Assembly (NCBI GenBank): GCA_902761655.1
Contig: CACWLD010000006.1
Span: forward strand, 1-64,000
DNA: 64,000 bases
Direction of reading: 5' to 3'
DNA from: an uncultured Bacteroidia bacterium
Lineage (GTDB): Bacteria; Bacteroidota; Bacteroidia; Bacteroidales; UBA932
In this document: positions 9,561 to 18,244 of the stretch, piece after piece
Layout of the letters: the number at the start of each line of letters is the position of its first letter
Position numbering within the stretch: position 1 is the stretch's first letter
Notes under the pieces: generated by a model
Databases searched by the model: none
What the model was told of the DNA's origin: nothing
What the model saw: only the letters and a program-made list of their open reading frames with translations
Program-made: the position numbers and the translations under genes

Positions 9561-10682
9561 ATGAAATTTACCGTCTCCAGCGCCGAACTTCTCAAAGGTC
9601 TAATGGATGTTTCAAAGGCTATCCCGGCCAAATCCGTCCAGCCTATACTTGAAAACTTCCTGCTCGTCCTCAAGGACAACATCCTGGAAATAACAGCATC
9701 CGATTCTGACCTTACCCTCCGCACCAGCATTGAGGTGGAGAAAGTGCAGGAGGAAGGCAGCATAGCAGTGCCGGCACGCCACGTGACGGAGCTGCTCAAG
9801 GCCCTTCCGGACCAGCCGGTCTCCATAAAGACCCTCAACGAGAGCGCCTCCTTCGAGTGCAGCTGGAACAGCGGCGTCTCCACCCTCCCATTCTTCCCTG
9901 CTGACGACTATCCACAGATCAAGACCGTTGGAGAGGACGCGCGCAAGGTGGTCTTCCCCGCCCAGACCCTGCTGGACGGCGTGAACAGCACCATCTACGC
10001 TACCGCGGACGACGAGATGCGCCCCGCAATGAACGGTATCTACTTTGACATCGACACCGTATCCACCACCCTGGTGGCTTCGGATTCGCATAAGCTCATC
10101 TGCTACACATCCACGGATGTCAGCGCCCCTGACAAGTGCTCCTTCATCCTTCACAAGAAGGCAGCCGCCGTGCTCAAGGGCCTGGTAAGCAAGGAGTCCT
10201 CTGACGTGACCATCCTCTTTGACGACACCAACGTCCTCTTCCAGTTCGACAACATCACAATGATCTGCCGCCTGGTTGTGGGCAAGTTCCCCCGTTACAA
10301 GGATGTCATCCCCCAGAACAACTCCAACATCCTCAAGATGGACCGTATGCAGCTCCTCAACACCGTACGCCGCGTATCCGTGTGCGCCAACAAGGCTTCC
10401 AACCACATCAAGTTCGACTTCAAGCCGGGCCAGCTGGAAGTTTCCGCACAGGACCTGGGCTTTGCCATTGCAGCGTATGAGAAGCTCTCCTGCGACTACA
10501 GCGGAGACGACCTCACAATAGGCTTCAAGTCTTCCTTCCTGGGAGACATCCTTGGAAATATGACCTGCGGAACAATTGTGATGAAGTTCCTCGACTCCAG
10601 GAGGGCCGCCCTCATAGTGCCGGCGCCTGAAGAGGAAGAGAGCGAGAAGATCTGTGGCATCCTGATGCCTATAATGGTTTAA
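9561..10682 (+). CDS. dnaN: DNA polymerase III beta subunit (sliding clamp)
   Basis: Ring-forming processivity clamp for the replicative polymerase. The 373 residues match the usual length. They show the three repeated clamp folds, beginning MKFTVSSAELLKGLMDVSKA with SVQPILENFLL. The C-terminus VKFLDSRRAALIVPAPEE...GILMPIMV has the family's ending pattern (ending in LMP-hydrophobic). It is followed 13 bases later by a DEDDh exonuclease gene, probably in one transcript. dnaA and oriC are not evident next to it. Confidence 0.97.
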   Translation: MKFTVSSAELLKGLMDVSKAIPAKSVQPILENFLLVLKDNILEITASDSDLTLRTSIEVEKVQEEGSIAVPARHVTELLKALPDQPVSIKTLNESASFECSWNSGVSTLPFFPADDYPQIKTVGEDARKVVFPAQTLLDGVNSTIYATADDEMRPAMNGIYFDIDTVSTTLVASDSHKLICYTSTDVSAPDKCSFILHKKAAAVLKGLVSKESSDVTILFDDTNVLFQFDNITMICRLVVGKFPRYKDVIPQNNSNILKMDRMQLLNTVRRVSVCANKASNHIKFDFKPGQLEVSAQDLGFAIAAYEKLSCDYSGDDLTIGFKSSFLGDILGNMTCGTIVMKFLDSRRAALIVPAPEEEESEKICGILMPIMV

Positions 10683-10695
10683 CATTCAGTAAAAT

Positions 10696-11682
10696 ATGAA
10701 CTTGAAACTGGAAAGGCCTCTGCTCTTTTTCGACATAGAGAGCACGGGCCTTAATATTGTAACGGACTGCATAGTTGAACTGAGCTTTGTAAAGGTGTTC
10801 CCTGACGGCCACCACGAGCTCAAGACCTGGAGGGTGTTCCCGTACGACTACGTGAACAAATGCCAGAAAAAGATGGATCCCAGGGCCAGCGAGGTCAATG
10901 GGATCAAGGATGAAGACCTTGTAGGAGAGAAGAAATTCATTGAGATAGTCCCCGAGGTGGTGGCCTGGATAGCGGACAGCGACCTTGCGGGATTCAATTC
11001 CTCCAAATTCGACCTTCCACTCCTTGCGGAGGAGATAGAGAGGGTGCGCACATACTGCCTGGAAAGGATTAACGACCCCAAGACCCAGCCGAAGAACAAG
11101 CAGAAAGCAAGGGAAACCCTCAGCCTTCTGGACATAGACCTGCACGGAAAGCGTATGGTAGACGTGCAGAACATCTACCATTATATGGAGCCCCGCAACC
11201 TCAGGGCCGCGTACAGGTTCTACTGCGGAGGAGAGGACTTTGAGAACGCGCACAGCGCGGAGGCCGACACCCTGGCAACATACAAAGTGCTTCAGGGCCA
11301 GCTGGATATGTACCAGCAGCCTGACAAATATCACGAGATGGCCCTCAAGAACGACGTGGACTTCCTTGCCGGCGTGACCGGCAGGCCGCGCACCATAGAC
11401 TATGCCGGAAGGCTTGTCTGGGATGCGAACGGCCAGGCGGTCATAAGCTTTGGAAAGCACAAGGGCAGGACCGCCAGGGAGATCTACCAGAAAGAGCCTT
11501 CATATTTCGCCTGGATTATGCAGGGAGAGTTCACCCTTGACACCAAGCGCCAGTTCGCCCTGCTCAAGGAGCAGTTCGACAAGGAGAAGCGGGAGGAAAA
11601 AAACCGTCCCCTGACGGAAGAAGAGACCCTTGAGGCAGCCCGCAGGCTCCAGGACAATTTCCAGGACCGCTTGTTTAAATGA
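10696..11682 (+). CDS. DEDDh 3'-5' exonuclease (DnaQ-like) with C-terminal FGKHKGR domain
   Basis: DnaQ/epsilon-superfamily 3'-5' exonuclease. Exo I is FFDIESTGL (D and E), Exo II is LAGFNSSKFDLPLL (D), and Exo III is HSAEADTLATY (H and D), giving a complete DEDDh set. After residue about 235, a small domain with SFGKHKGRTAREI resembles DUF3820-type C-terminal domains seen in Bacteroidota exonucleases. It sits between dnaN and the FAH-like gene, and its TGA overlaps the next ATG (ATGA). Proofreading or repair is inferred from family and context only. Confidence 0.92.
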   Translation: MNLKLERPLLFFDIESTGLNIVTDCIVELSFVKVFPDGHHELKTWRVFPYDYVNKCQKKMDPRASEVNGIKDEDLVGEKKFIEIVPEVVAWIADSDLAGFNSSKFDLPLLAEEIERVRTYCLERINDPKTQPKNKQKARETLSLLDIDLHGKRMVDVQNIYHYMEPRNLRAAYRFYCGGEDFENAHSAEADTLATYKVLQGQLDMYQQPDKYHEMALKNDVDFLAGVTGRPRTIDYAGRLVWDANGQAVISFGKHKGRTAREIYQKEPSYFAWIMQGEFTLDTKRQFALLKEQFDKEKREEKNRPLTEEETLEAARRLQDNFQDRLFK

Positions 11683-12227
11683 ACATCATAGTAAAAACCT
11701 TCTCCGGGCACTGCCTGGTGCGTCCTGACACCTCCTGGGAGAGAAAAAGCGACGATTTCTACCTGCCGGACGGCGCAGGTCCGCTGCTCTACTCCCCGGT
11801 TGTCTACGCGCACGTAAGCAAGCCCGGCAAAAGCGTCGCATTCCGCTTTGCCGGCAGGTATTACGACAGCATTTCCTACGGAATGCTCCTTTACCCCCAA
11901 GGCCTCCTGGACGGGACGCCTGAAGGTTATGCCGCGTCTATATGCCTGGACCATATATCCCTGCTGCCCTACCCTCTTCAGCAGGCTTTCCCCGCTCCCG
12001 GGGCGGAATTCAAACTGTCCATTGACGGGCGGGAACTGTTCAAGTGCTGCTATGACGGCAGGTATGAAATAGAAAAAGCCATCGCTGATGCGACGGCAAG
12101 GATCCTTGTAAGGGCCGGGGACCTGATTGCTGTGGAACTCAAGGAAAAGGAGATCCTTTGCCAGGGACCCGCTCACATCAATGCGGTGCTTGGAGACGCC
12201 ACACTGATGGATTTCAGGATAATCTGA
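11679..12227 (+). CDS. Degenerate fumarylacetoacetate-hydrolase-fold protein
   Basis: 182 residues. Weak but ordered similarity to the FAH/YcgM family. RFAGRYYDSISYG parallels the family's RFAHRYYD-(V/I)T-G segment. FKLSIDGRELFK matches the F-L-VNGE block, and ILVRAGDLIAVEL...INAVLGDAT parallels the LKTGDLIFTGTP...V-GD block. The metal-binding Glu pair (usually YEVEI-like) and the downstream Asp are not seen: the corresponding stretch reads VVYAHV. The protein may therefore be a non-catalytic relative. Its ATG overlaps the exonuclease stop by 4 bases. Its TGA shares its last base with the 3' end of the opposing tRNA. Function unknown. Confidence 0.7.
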   Translation: MNIIVKTFSGHCLVRPDTSWERKSDDFYLPDGAGPLLYSPVVYAHVSKPGKSVAFRFAGRYYDSISYGMLLYPQGLLDGTPEGYAASICLDHISLLPYPLQQAFPAPGAEFKLSIDGRELFKCCYDGRYEIEKAIADATARILVRAGDLIAVELKEKEILCQGPAHINAVLGDATLMDFRII

Positions 12228-12299
12228 GCCACTTGGGAGACTCGGACTCCCGACCTGCGCGTTACGAATGCGCTGCTCTACCGACTGAGCTAAAGTGGC
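12227..12299 (-). tRNA. tRNA-Thr (anticodon CGT)
   Basis: Cloverleaf of 73 bases. The acceptor stem GCCACTT/AAGTGGC has 7 perfect pairs, the D arm is GCTC-AGTCGGTA-GAGC, and the anticodon loop is TTCGTAA (CGT, Thr). The anticodon stem GCGCA/CGCGC has an A31-C39 mismatch. The T stem GGGAG/CTCCC is perfect, with loop TCCGAGT. Position 55 is C instead of the near-universal T. CCA is not encoded. It converges on the upstream CDS, sharing base 12227 with that gene's stop codon. Confidence 0.9.
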
Positions 12300-12326
12300 A
12301 AGGACTGCAAAGATAGAAAATTTTTT

Positions 12327-13703
12327 ATGAAAAGCGACATAATTATAATTGGAGGCGGAGCTTCCGGCCTTATGGCGGCATACGCCGCCGCGGACACCCT
12401 GGTCGCGGCCGGGGCGGACGCCACCGTCACCATACTTGAGAAGATGCCCCGCCCCGGTCGCAAGATAATGATTACCGGCAAGGGAAGGTGCAATTTCAGC
12501 AACATAAAGGACTGGAACGACTTCAGCGTACACATCCGCAGCGGAGCCAGTTTTGTGAAGCCGTCGTTTTTCAACCTGACCAGCCAGGGAATGCTGGAGT
12601 TCCTGGAGTCCTACGGCCTCAAGACCGTGGTGGAGCGTGGAGACAGGGCGTTCCCGCAGTCCCACCACGCCTCTGACGTGGTGGACACGCTTGTGAACGC
12701 CTGCCACAGCCGCGGCGTAAAGATTGAAACGGAGTGCGAGGTGCGTTCCGTAGCCTTTGAAAAGGGCGCCTTTGCCCTGGAGGCCGCTGACGGAAGGAAA
12801 TACAGCTGCCGGAGGCTCATAATAGCCACCGGCGGCCTCAGTTATCCTTCCAGCGGCAGCAGCGGCGACGGCTACGCCTGGGCTTCGGCCCTGGGGCACA
12901 GCATAAAGCAGTGCCTCCCCAGCCTCACCGCCCTGGTTCCCAAGAACTACAAGTCCGCCACGGAAATCATTTCCAGCGGTATGAAAGGCCACATTGACCG
13001 CTCCTCTCCCCTTTCCGAGATTGGAAAAGCCCTTTGCGGCATCCAGCTCAAGAACGTTGGCCTGTCGCTTTCCATTGACGGCAAAGCCGTGGATTCCGTC
13101 TTTGGCGACGTGGACTTCACGGACGGCGGCATCGAGGGCCCTGCGGGCTTCCAGCTCAGCCGCAAGGCCGTGAAGGCCATCTTCAACGGCTCCAAGGCAT
13201 CGCTCTGCCTTGATCTCAAGAGCGGCGTCCCCTCTGAAGAACTCTCCCAGAGGGTGAAAGAACTGTGGGACGAGGTCTGCAAGGACCCGCGTAGCCAGCA
13301 TATCCGTGAAAAGGAGAAATGCCGCATCCTGCTTGGCAAGCTTATGCCCTGGGACCTTATCCCGGGCTTCACCCTCTGCAACCCTGACATCCTCAAGACA
13401 GAGCGCCTTCCCCGCAGGGGCGTCAAGACAACCGTCCGTATCAGCGCAATTACAAAAGCCCTCAAGGAATGGAACTTTGAACTTGCTGGCTACGTGGGAT
13501 ACGAGCGCGCCGTGGTCACCGCCGGCGGCGTAAGCACTGACCAGGTTCTCCCAAAAACAATGGAATCCCGCCTTGTGGCGGGACTCTACTTCTGCGGCGA
13601 AGTCCTTGACATTGACTCCGATACCGGCGGCTACAATCTGCAGACAGCCTTCAGCACCGGCTGTCTGGCAGGCCTCAACGCCGCCAGGTCCATCCTGGAA
13701 TGA
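12327..13703 (+). CDS. HI0933/BaiN-family FAD-dependent oxidoreductase
   Basis: NAD(P)/FAD-dependent flavoprotein of the HI0933 (YhiN/BaiN-like) family, 458 residues. The N-terminal dinucleotide-binding motif is IIIGGGASGLMAA, followed by the family block GRKIMITGKGRCNFSN. The C-terminal block is AVVTAGGVSTDQVLP and GLYFCGEVLDIDSDTGGYNLQ. Physiological substrates are unknown for most members. It is transcribed away from the opposing tRNA, starting 27 bases after it. It converges on the small lipoprotein gene with 6 bases between stops. Confidence 0.92.
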   Translation: MKSDIIIIGGGASGLMAAYAAADTLVAAGADATVTILEKMPRPGRKIMITGKGRCNFSNIKDWNDFSVHIRSGASFVKPSFFNLTSQGMLEFLESYGLKTVVERGDRAFPQSHHASDVVDTLVNACHSRGVKIETECEVRSVAFEKGAFALEAADGRKYSCRRLIIATGGLSYPSSGSSGDGYAWASALGHSIKQCLPSLTALVPKNYKSATEIISSGMKGHIDRSSPLSEIGKALCGIQLKNVGLSLSIDGKAVDSVFGDVDFTDGGIEGPAGFQLSRKAVKAIFNGSKASLCLDLKSGVPSEELSQRVKELWDEVCKDPRSQHIREKEKCRILLGKLMPWDLIPGFTLCNPDILKTERLPRRGVKTTVRISAITKALKEWNFELAGYVGYERAVVTAGGVSTDQVLPKTMESRLVAGLYFCGEVLDIDSDTGGYNLQTAFSTGCLAGLNAARSILE

Positions 13704-13709
13704 CAATCT

Positions 13710-14153
13710 CTATTTGAAAGAGACAATACGCTGGCAACCCTGGGTATAGCCGTTATCTCCCTCGAAGGTCAGGACAAAGTTGTTTGGCGTTGTAATTGAG
13801 ATGGATGCAAATTTGACGGCCTCCATTCCATTGAGGAGGTTAAGGTCGTGTCCGTTTATCTCGAAGCCGGAAGCGAAGATACAGTCAAAGTTGTTTCCTG
13901 AATCCATCGACTGCCCGTCAAAAGGTACTCCCAAAGGGCTCTTGCACTCATAATAATACAGGTTCCCCTGCTCTGTCATCTGATAATAAGCCCTGACGTT
14001 GGAGATCATCTCATATCTGGAGTCCTCTATCACGGCCCAGTAGCCCATAAGGTTTACGCCTTCTACATCGGCTATGGCAAGCTCGTGCTTGAAGCAGGAT
14101 GTCATTGAAACCAGGACCGCGGCAAGGGCTATAATTCTATTCAATAATTTCAT
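13710..14153 (-). CDS. Small hypothetical lipoprotein
   Basis: A 147-residue predicted lipoprotein. The signal [20 protein letters not shown] ends in a lipobox-like MTSC, so Cys20 would be lipidated. The mature part (residues 20-147) has beta-rich blocks, including [14 protein letters not shown] and [11 protein letters not shown], compatible with a lipocalin-like or small beta fold, but I recognise no family. An upstream in-frame ATG would extend the protein through folD antisense sequence. The start at 14153 is preferred because it begins exactly at the signal peptide. A TATATTTG -7 motif (14184-14177) lies just upstream. Confidence 0.75.
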   Translation of the reverse strand: MKLLNRIIALAAVLVSMTSCFKHELAIADVEGVNLMGYWAVIEDSRYEMISNVRAYYQMTEQGNLYYYECKSPLGVPFDGQSMDSGNNFDCIFASGFEINGHDLNLLNGMEAVKFASISITTPNNFVLTFEGDNGYTQGCQRIVSFK

Positions 14154-14207
14154 AATCTTCAGTTTTGCGAACAGAGCAAATATAACATTATTCCGGAATA
14201 TAATGAC

Positions 14208-14215
14208 TATCTTTG
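14208..14215 (+). promoter_or_regulatory. Candidate -7 element for folD
   Basis: TATCTTTG matches TAnnTTTG and sits 8 bases before the folD ATG, so the mRNA would be almost leaderless. No clear -33 TTG is seen. The region is shared with the divergent lipoprotein gene. Confidence 0.4.
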
Positions 14216-14222
14216 CCTTGTT

Positions 14223-15095
14223 ATGAGTAAGCTTATAGACGGCAAAGCCCTTTCCCTTTCTCTCAAGGAGCAGATGAGGGACAGAATTGTACAATTGGAG
14301 GCCCAGTACGGACGCAAGCCCTGCCTGGCAGTTATCATAGTTGGAGACAACCCCGCCAGCCGCTCCTACGTTCGCGGCAAGATAAAGGCCGCGGAATTCA
14401 CCGGAATGGACAGCAAGCTGGTGGAACTCCCGGAGGATGTATCCCAGGACGGCCTGCTTGAGGTGATCGCAGACCTCAACGCTAACCCCGCCGTTGACGG
14501 AGTGCTGGTCCAGCTCCCCCTCCCAAAGCATATTGACGAGGACAAGGTGATAGACTCCATTGCCATAGAGAAGGACGTGGACGGATTCCACCCGCAGAAC
14601 GTAGCCAATCTCTGGCTCGGCCGCAAATGCATAGTCCCCTGCACCCCCAAGGGTATCATCACTATGATAGAAAGCACAGGAGTGGACATCCAGGGCAAGA
14701 AGGCCGTTGTAATTGGCCGCAGCAACATTGTGGGAAAGCCGGTTTCAAAGCTCCTTCTTGACCGCAACGCCACAGTTACCATAGCACATTCGCGCACAAA
14801 GGACCTTGCCAAGGTAGCCGCGGAGGCGGACATCCTTGTAGCCGCCGTAGGCCGCCCCAAGATGGTAACCGCAGATATGGTCAAGCCCGGCGCCGTTGTA
14901 ATTGACGTGGGTATCAACAGGATAAGCGTTCCCGGCCCTGACGGAGAGCCCGTCAACAAGCTTGTTGGAGACGTTGATTTTGAAGGCGCAAGCCAGGTAG
15001 CAGGCTACATTACCCCCGTTCCCGGAGGCGTAGGCCCAATGACCATAACAATGCTTATGGAAAACACCATAGAGTGCTTCCTTAACAGACAATAA
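14223..15095 (+). CDS. folD: Bifunctional methylene-THF dehydrogenase / methenyl-THF cyclohydrolase
   Basis: Interconverts 5,10-methylene-THF, 5,10-methenyl-THF and 10-formyl-THF, supplying formyl groups for PurN and PurH, whose genes lie downstream in the window. The 290 residues include [41 protein letters not shown], the NADP-binding [14 protein letters not shown] and the C-terminal [14 protein letters not shown]. Catalytic Lys is in [11 protein letters not shown]. Length is normal. It converges on argH with 6 bases between stop codons. Confidence 0.97.
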   Translation: MSKLIDGKALSLSLKEQMRDRIVQLEAQYGRKPCLAVIIVGDNPASRSYVRGKIKAAEFTGMDSKLVELPEDVSQDGLLEVIADLNANPAVDGVLVQLPLPKHIDEDKVIDSIAIEKDVDGFHPQNVANLWLGRKCIVPCTPKGIITMIESTGVDIQGKKAVVIGRSNIVGKPVSKLLLDRNATVTIAHSRTKDLAKVAAEADILVAAVGRPKMVTADMVKPGAVVIDVGINRISVPGPDGEPVNKLVGDVDFEGASQVAGYITPVPGGVGPMTITMLMENTIECFLNRQ

Positions 15096-15101
15096 AGGGA
15101 T

Positions 15102-16439
15102 TTATCCCAACAGAGAATCTACCGCTCGGTCTACTTGGTCAAATCCAAACCGGGCGGTTATCTTTTGCATACGCGCAGCGATCTCGTCATTGCAGAGATT
15201 GCCAATGGAGCCCTCGTGGGTGTGGTTGAGCTTGCCGTGATAGCTGAAGCTGCCGTCGCCGATCTCCGCGGCCACCTGCCTGTAGGCGTCCCTGAAGGGC
15301 ACGCCGGAGGCAGCCAGCGCGTTGACCTTCTCCACGCTGAAAGCCAGCGCATAGCGCGGGTCCTCCATCAGGCCGTCCTTTACCTGGATGTTCTCTATGG
15401 CAAAGCAGGCAATGTCAAGGCAGTCAGCCATCTCGTCGAACATAGGGATGAAGAGTTCCTTTATCAGCTGCATATCCCTGAAATAACCTGAAGGCAGATT
15501 GCCAGTTATGAGGCGTATATCACCCGGAATCCCGGAGATGCGGTTGCAGTGCGCGCGCAGCAGCTCAAACACATCGGGATTCTTCTTGTGGGGCATTATG
15601 CTGGACCCTGTGGTCATCTGCACGGGAAGGGTCACGAAGGAAAAATTCTGGCTGTTGAACAGGCAGCAGTCATATGCCAGGCGGCCCACCGTCTCCGCTA
15701 TGCAGGACAGCGCCATTGAAATGATGCGTTCCGTCTTTCCCCTGCCCATCTGCGCATATACGCTGTTGTAGTCAAGGTCTGCGAATCCCAGCAGGCTTGT
15801 AGTAAGCTTCCTGTCAAGGGGGGCTGAAGAGCCGTATCCGGCCGCCGTTCCCAGAGGGTTGCGGTTGGCTACGTCCCAGGCTGCCAGGAGCATTTGCATA
15901 TCGGAGGTAAGGCTTTCCGCATACGCGCCAAACCACATTCCAAAAGAGGAAGGCATTGCCACCTGCAGGTGCGTATACCCCGGCATAAGCACATCCTTGC
16001 ACTCTTCGCTGCGCTTCTGCAGCACCTCGAAAAGCCTCTGCACCTTTGCCGCTATCTTCTTTATCTGGTCCCTGGAATAAAGCTTGAGGTCAACCAGCAC
16101 CTGGTCGTTGCGGGAGCGTCCCGTGTGGACTTTCTTGCCCACGGGACCCAGTCTGCGGGTGAGCATCAGCTCCACCTGGGAGTGGACGTCCTCCACCCCT
16201 TCCTCAATTTCAAAAGTTCCCTCAACTGCGCTCCTGTAGATTGCCTTCAGTTCCGGCAGAAGCACGTCCAGCTCCGCCTTCTCCAGCAGTCCAACCTCCT
16301 GAAGCATAGTTATATGCGCCATTGTTCCAAGGACGTCATACGGAGCCAGGACAACGTCCAGTTCCCTGTCCTTGCCAACGGTGAAGCGCTCTATCTGAGC
16401 GTCGGTATCGTAACCTTTATCCCAAAGTTTTGCAGCCAT
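15102..16439 (-). CDS. argH: Argininosuccinate lyase
   Basis: Last step of arginine synthesis: splits argininosuccinate to arginine and fumarate. The 445 residues belong to the fumarase/aspartase superfamily with the signature GSSIMPHKKNPDVFELLRA. Other family blocks are VHSQVELMLTRRLGPVGKKVHTGRSRNDQV and PGYTHLQVAMPSSFG. It is the last gene of the eight-gene arginine operon, starting 5 bases after the M20 deacylase stop. Nothing abnormal is seen. Confidence 0.97.
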   Translation of the reverse strand: MAAKLWDKGYDTDAQIERFTVGKDRELDVVLAPYDVLGTMAHITMLQEVGLLEKAELDVLLPELKAIYRSAVEGTFEIEEGVEDVHSQVELMLTRRLGPVGKKVHTGRSRNDQVLVDLKLYSRDQIKKIAAKVQRLFEVLQKRSEECKDVLMPGYTHLQVAMPSSFGMWFGAYAESLTSDMQMLLAAWDVANRNPLGTAAGYGSSAPLDRKLTTSLLGFADLDYNSVYAQMGRGKTERIISMALSCIAETVGRLAYDCCLFNSQNFSFVTLPVQMTTGSSIMPHKKNPDVFELLRAHCNRISGIPGDIRLITGNLPSGYFRDMQLIKELFIPMFDEMADCLDIACFAIENIQVKDGLMEDPRYALAFSVEKVNALAASGVPFRDAYRQVAAEIGDGSFSYHGKLNHTHEGSIGNLCNDEIAARMQKITARFGFDQVDRAVDSLLG

Positions 16440-16444
16440 CTTTC

Positions 16445-17476
16445 CTATAATTGAAGCCCGTCAAGAAGGGCCGTGTAAATGTCAACTCCCTGTTCTATCT
16501 CAGAGCGCAGGATGAATTCGTCAGCGGTATGCGAGCGGGACGAATCTCCCGGGCCAATCTTTATTGTGGTGAACGGACAAACGGACTGGTTGCTGGTAGT
16601 GGGCGATCCGTACGTTCCAAGTTCCATAGAGAGACCCTTGCGCACTATAGGGTGGTCAAGGCTTATATGGGCGCCGTTCAGGCGGGTGGAACGCGGGGCG
16701 AACTCGCTCTTGACATTCTGCTTCAAGACCTCCAGGATCTGCAGGTTGTCATAAATTCCGTTTGAGCGTACATCCACTACAAATATACACATATCCGGGA
16801 CAACATTGTGCTGTGTGCCCGCATTAATCATTGTAACGGTCATCTTTACCGGACCGCAGAACTCCGACACCTTGTCAAACTTGTATGTGCGGAACCATTC
16901 CAGGTCCTCCATAGCCTTGTAAATGGCATTCACGCCCTCTTCCCGGGCCGCGTGGCCGCTCTTGCCGTATGCAGTGCAGTCCAGCACCATAAGGCCTTTC
17001 TCCGCCACAGCCATCTGCATTCCAGTAGGCTCCCCTATCACTCCAAGGTCCACCTTCCCCAAGAGCGGGATGATGGCCTCTATGCCGTTGACTCCGCCAA
17101 CTTCCTCCTCTGCCGTAACGGAATATATAAGCCTGTATGGCTGAGGCTTGAGTGTGAGCTGCCTGTATACCTGGAGCAGCGAAACCAGGGCGCCGCCGCA
17201 GTCGTTGCTGCCAAGCCCGTAAATGACTCCGTCTTCCTCAGAAGCGGTATATGGGTCCCTTGTATAGCCCGATGCCGGCTTTACGGTGTCCAGATGCGCG
17301 TTCAGCAGGATTGTGGGCTTGGAAGATTCCGGCTCGGACTCCACCCACAGGTTGTTCCCTTTCCGCTTCACATCAAGGCCGATGCCGCGCATATATCCTT
17401 CCAGGAAATCCGCACCGGCATCCTCGCCCCGGCTGGGGCGCGGAATGGCTATCAGCTTTTTAAGCAGGTCTATCAT
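16445..17476 (-). CDS. argE: M20-family N-acylornithine deacylase (ArgE-like)
   Basis: Zinc peptidase of family M20. Metal and catalytic motifs: NAHLDTVKPASG (H, D), GSNDCGGALVS (D), SVTAEEEVGGVNG (general-base Glu and metal Glu) and the C-terminal SRSHTADEF (H). Placed between argB and argH, it most likely removes the N-acyl group (succinyl, given the carbamoyltransferase in this operon) from N-acylcitrulline or N-acylornithine. The substrate is inferred from context; the M20 family also contains peptidases. Its ATG overlaps the argB stop by 4 bases. Confidence 0.88.
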   Translation of the reverse strand: MIDLLKKLIAIPRPSRGEDAGADFLEGYMRGIGLDVKRKGNNLWVESEPESSKPTILLNAHLDTVKPASGYTRDPYTASEEDGVIYGLGSNDCGGALVSLLQVYRQLTLKPQPYRLIYSVTAEEEVGGVNGIEAIIPLLGKVDLGVIGEPTGMQMAVAEKGLMVLDCTAYGKSGHAAREEGVNAIYKAMEDLEWFRTYKFDKVSEFCGPVKMTVTMINAGTQHNVVPDMCIFVVDVRSNGIYDNLQILEVLKQNVKSEFAPRSTRLNGAHISLDHPIVRKGLSMELGTYGSPTTSNQSVCPFTTIKIGPGDSSRSHTADEFILRSEIEQGVDIYTALLDGLQL

Positions 17477-18243
17477 ATTATCTCAGTACCGGAATCGGTT
17501 CCCAGATTGTTGGCATTGGTAATGACCACCTTGTTTACGCCAGCGTCTATAGCGGCAAAGGCGTTGTCCAGCTTTGGAATCATTCCTCCGCTTATCACGT
17601 CCTCCGCAAGGTAGCGCTCGTAGTCCGCCTTGCGCATTTCGCGGATGACGCTGGATGGGTCGTCCGGATCCAGCAGCACGCCGTTCTTCTCAAAGCAGAA
17701 GGTAAGGGTGACGTCGTACTCCACTGCCAGCGCCTGGGCCAGCGAGGAGGCTATGGTATCGGCATTGGTGTTGAGCAGCTGTCCAAGGCCGTCGTGGGTT
17801 ATAGGGCAGAGCACTGGCACCGCACCGGAGTCTATGAGCATCTTCAAAGCCTTGGTATTCACCTCTTTGACATCTCCCACAAAGCCGTAGGAGATGACGC
17901 CTTCCGGGCGCTTTGCGCTGCGGATTATGTTCAAATCCGCGCCGCACAGGCCCACGGCGTTCACGCCTTTGGCCTGCAGTTCCGCCACCACGTTCTTGTT
18001 GACCAGTCCGGCGTAGACCATTGTCACTATCTTGAGCATCGGCTCGTCGGTGATACGGCGGCCGTTCACCATCAGGCTCTCTATGCCCATATCGGAAGCG
18101 ATCTTGGTTGCCGTGCGGCCTCCGCCGGTAACCAGTATCTTGTTCCCCTGAATTGAGCAGAAGGATCCCAGAAGGGTGTTCAGGCTGGCATCGTCCTCGA
18201 CCACCCGGCCGCCTACCTTTACTATGTTAAGGCTCTTTTTCAT
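17473..18243 (-). CDS. argB: N-acylglutamate kinase
   Basis: Phosphorylates N-acetyl- or N-succinylglutamate. The 256 residues have the amino-acid-kinase fold: NIVKVGGRVVED, KILVTGGGRTATKIASD, VNGRRITDEPMLKIVTMVYAGLVNK, the nucleotide-binding TNADTIASSLAQ and the C-terminal GGMIPKLDNAFAAIDAGVNKVVI. It lacks the N-terminal helix typical of arginine-inhibited kinases, so feedback control is more likely elsewhere, perhaps on the ArgR-GNAT fusion (inference). It begins one base after the argF' stop and overlaps the M20 gene by 4 bases. Confidence 0.94.
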   Translation of the reverse strand: MKKSLNIVKVGGRVVEDDASLNTLLGSFCSIQGNKILVTGGGRTATKIASDMGIESLMVNGRRITDEPMLKIVTMVYAGLVNKNVVAELQAKGVNAVGLCGADLNIIRSAKRPEGVISYGFVGDVKEVNTKALKMLIDSGAVPVLCPITHDGLGQLLNTNADTIASSLAQALAVEYDVTLTFCFEKNGVLLDPDDPSSVIREMRKADYERYLAEDVISGGMIPKLDNAFAAIDAGVNKVVITNANNLGTDSGTEII

Positions 18244-18244
18244 A

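Noticed and set aside
9612..10685. A 357-codon open frame on the minus strand opposite dnaN.
   Set aside because: It is antisense to an unmistakable dnaN and has no motifs.
11484..13706. A 740-codon open frame on the minus strand, opposite the exonuclease 3' end, the FAH-like gene and the HI0933-type gene.
   Set aside because: It has no recognisable domain, runs antisense through two well-supported proteins and a tRNA, and has the His/Gly/Ala-rich composition typical of antisense frames in this codon usage.
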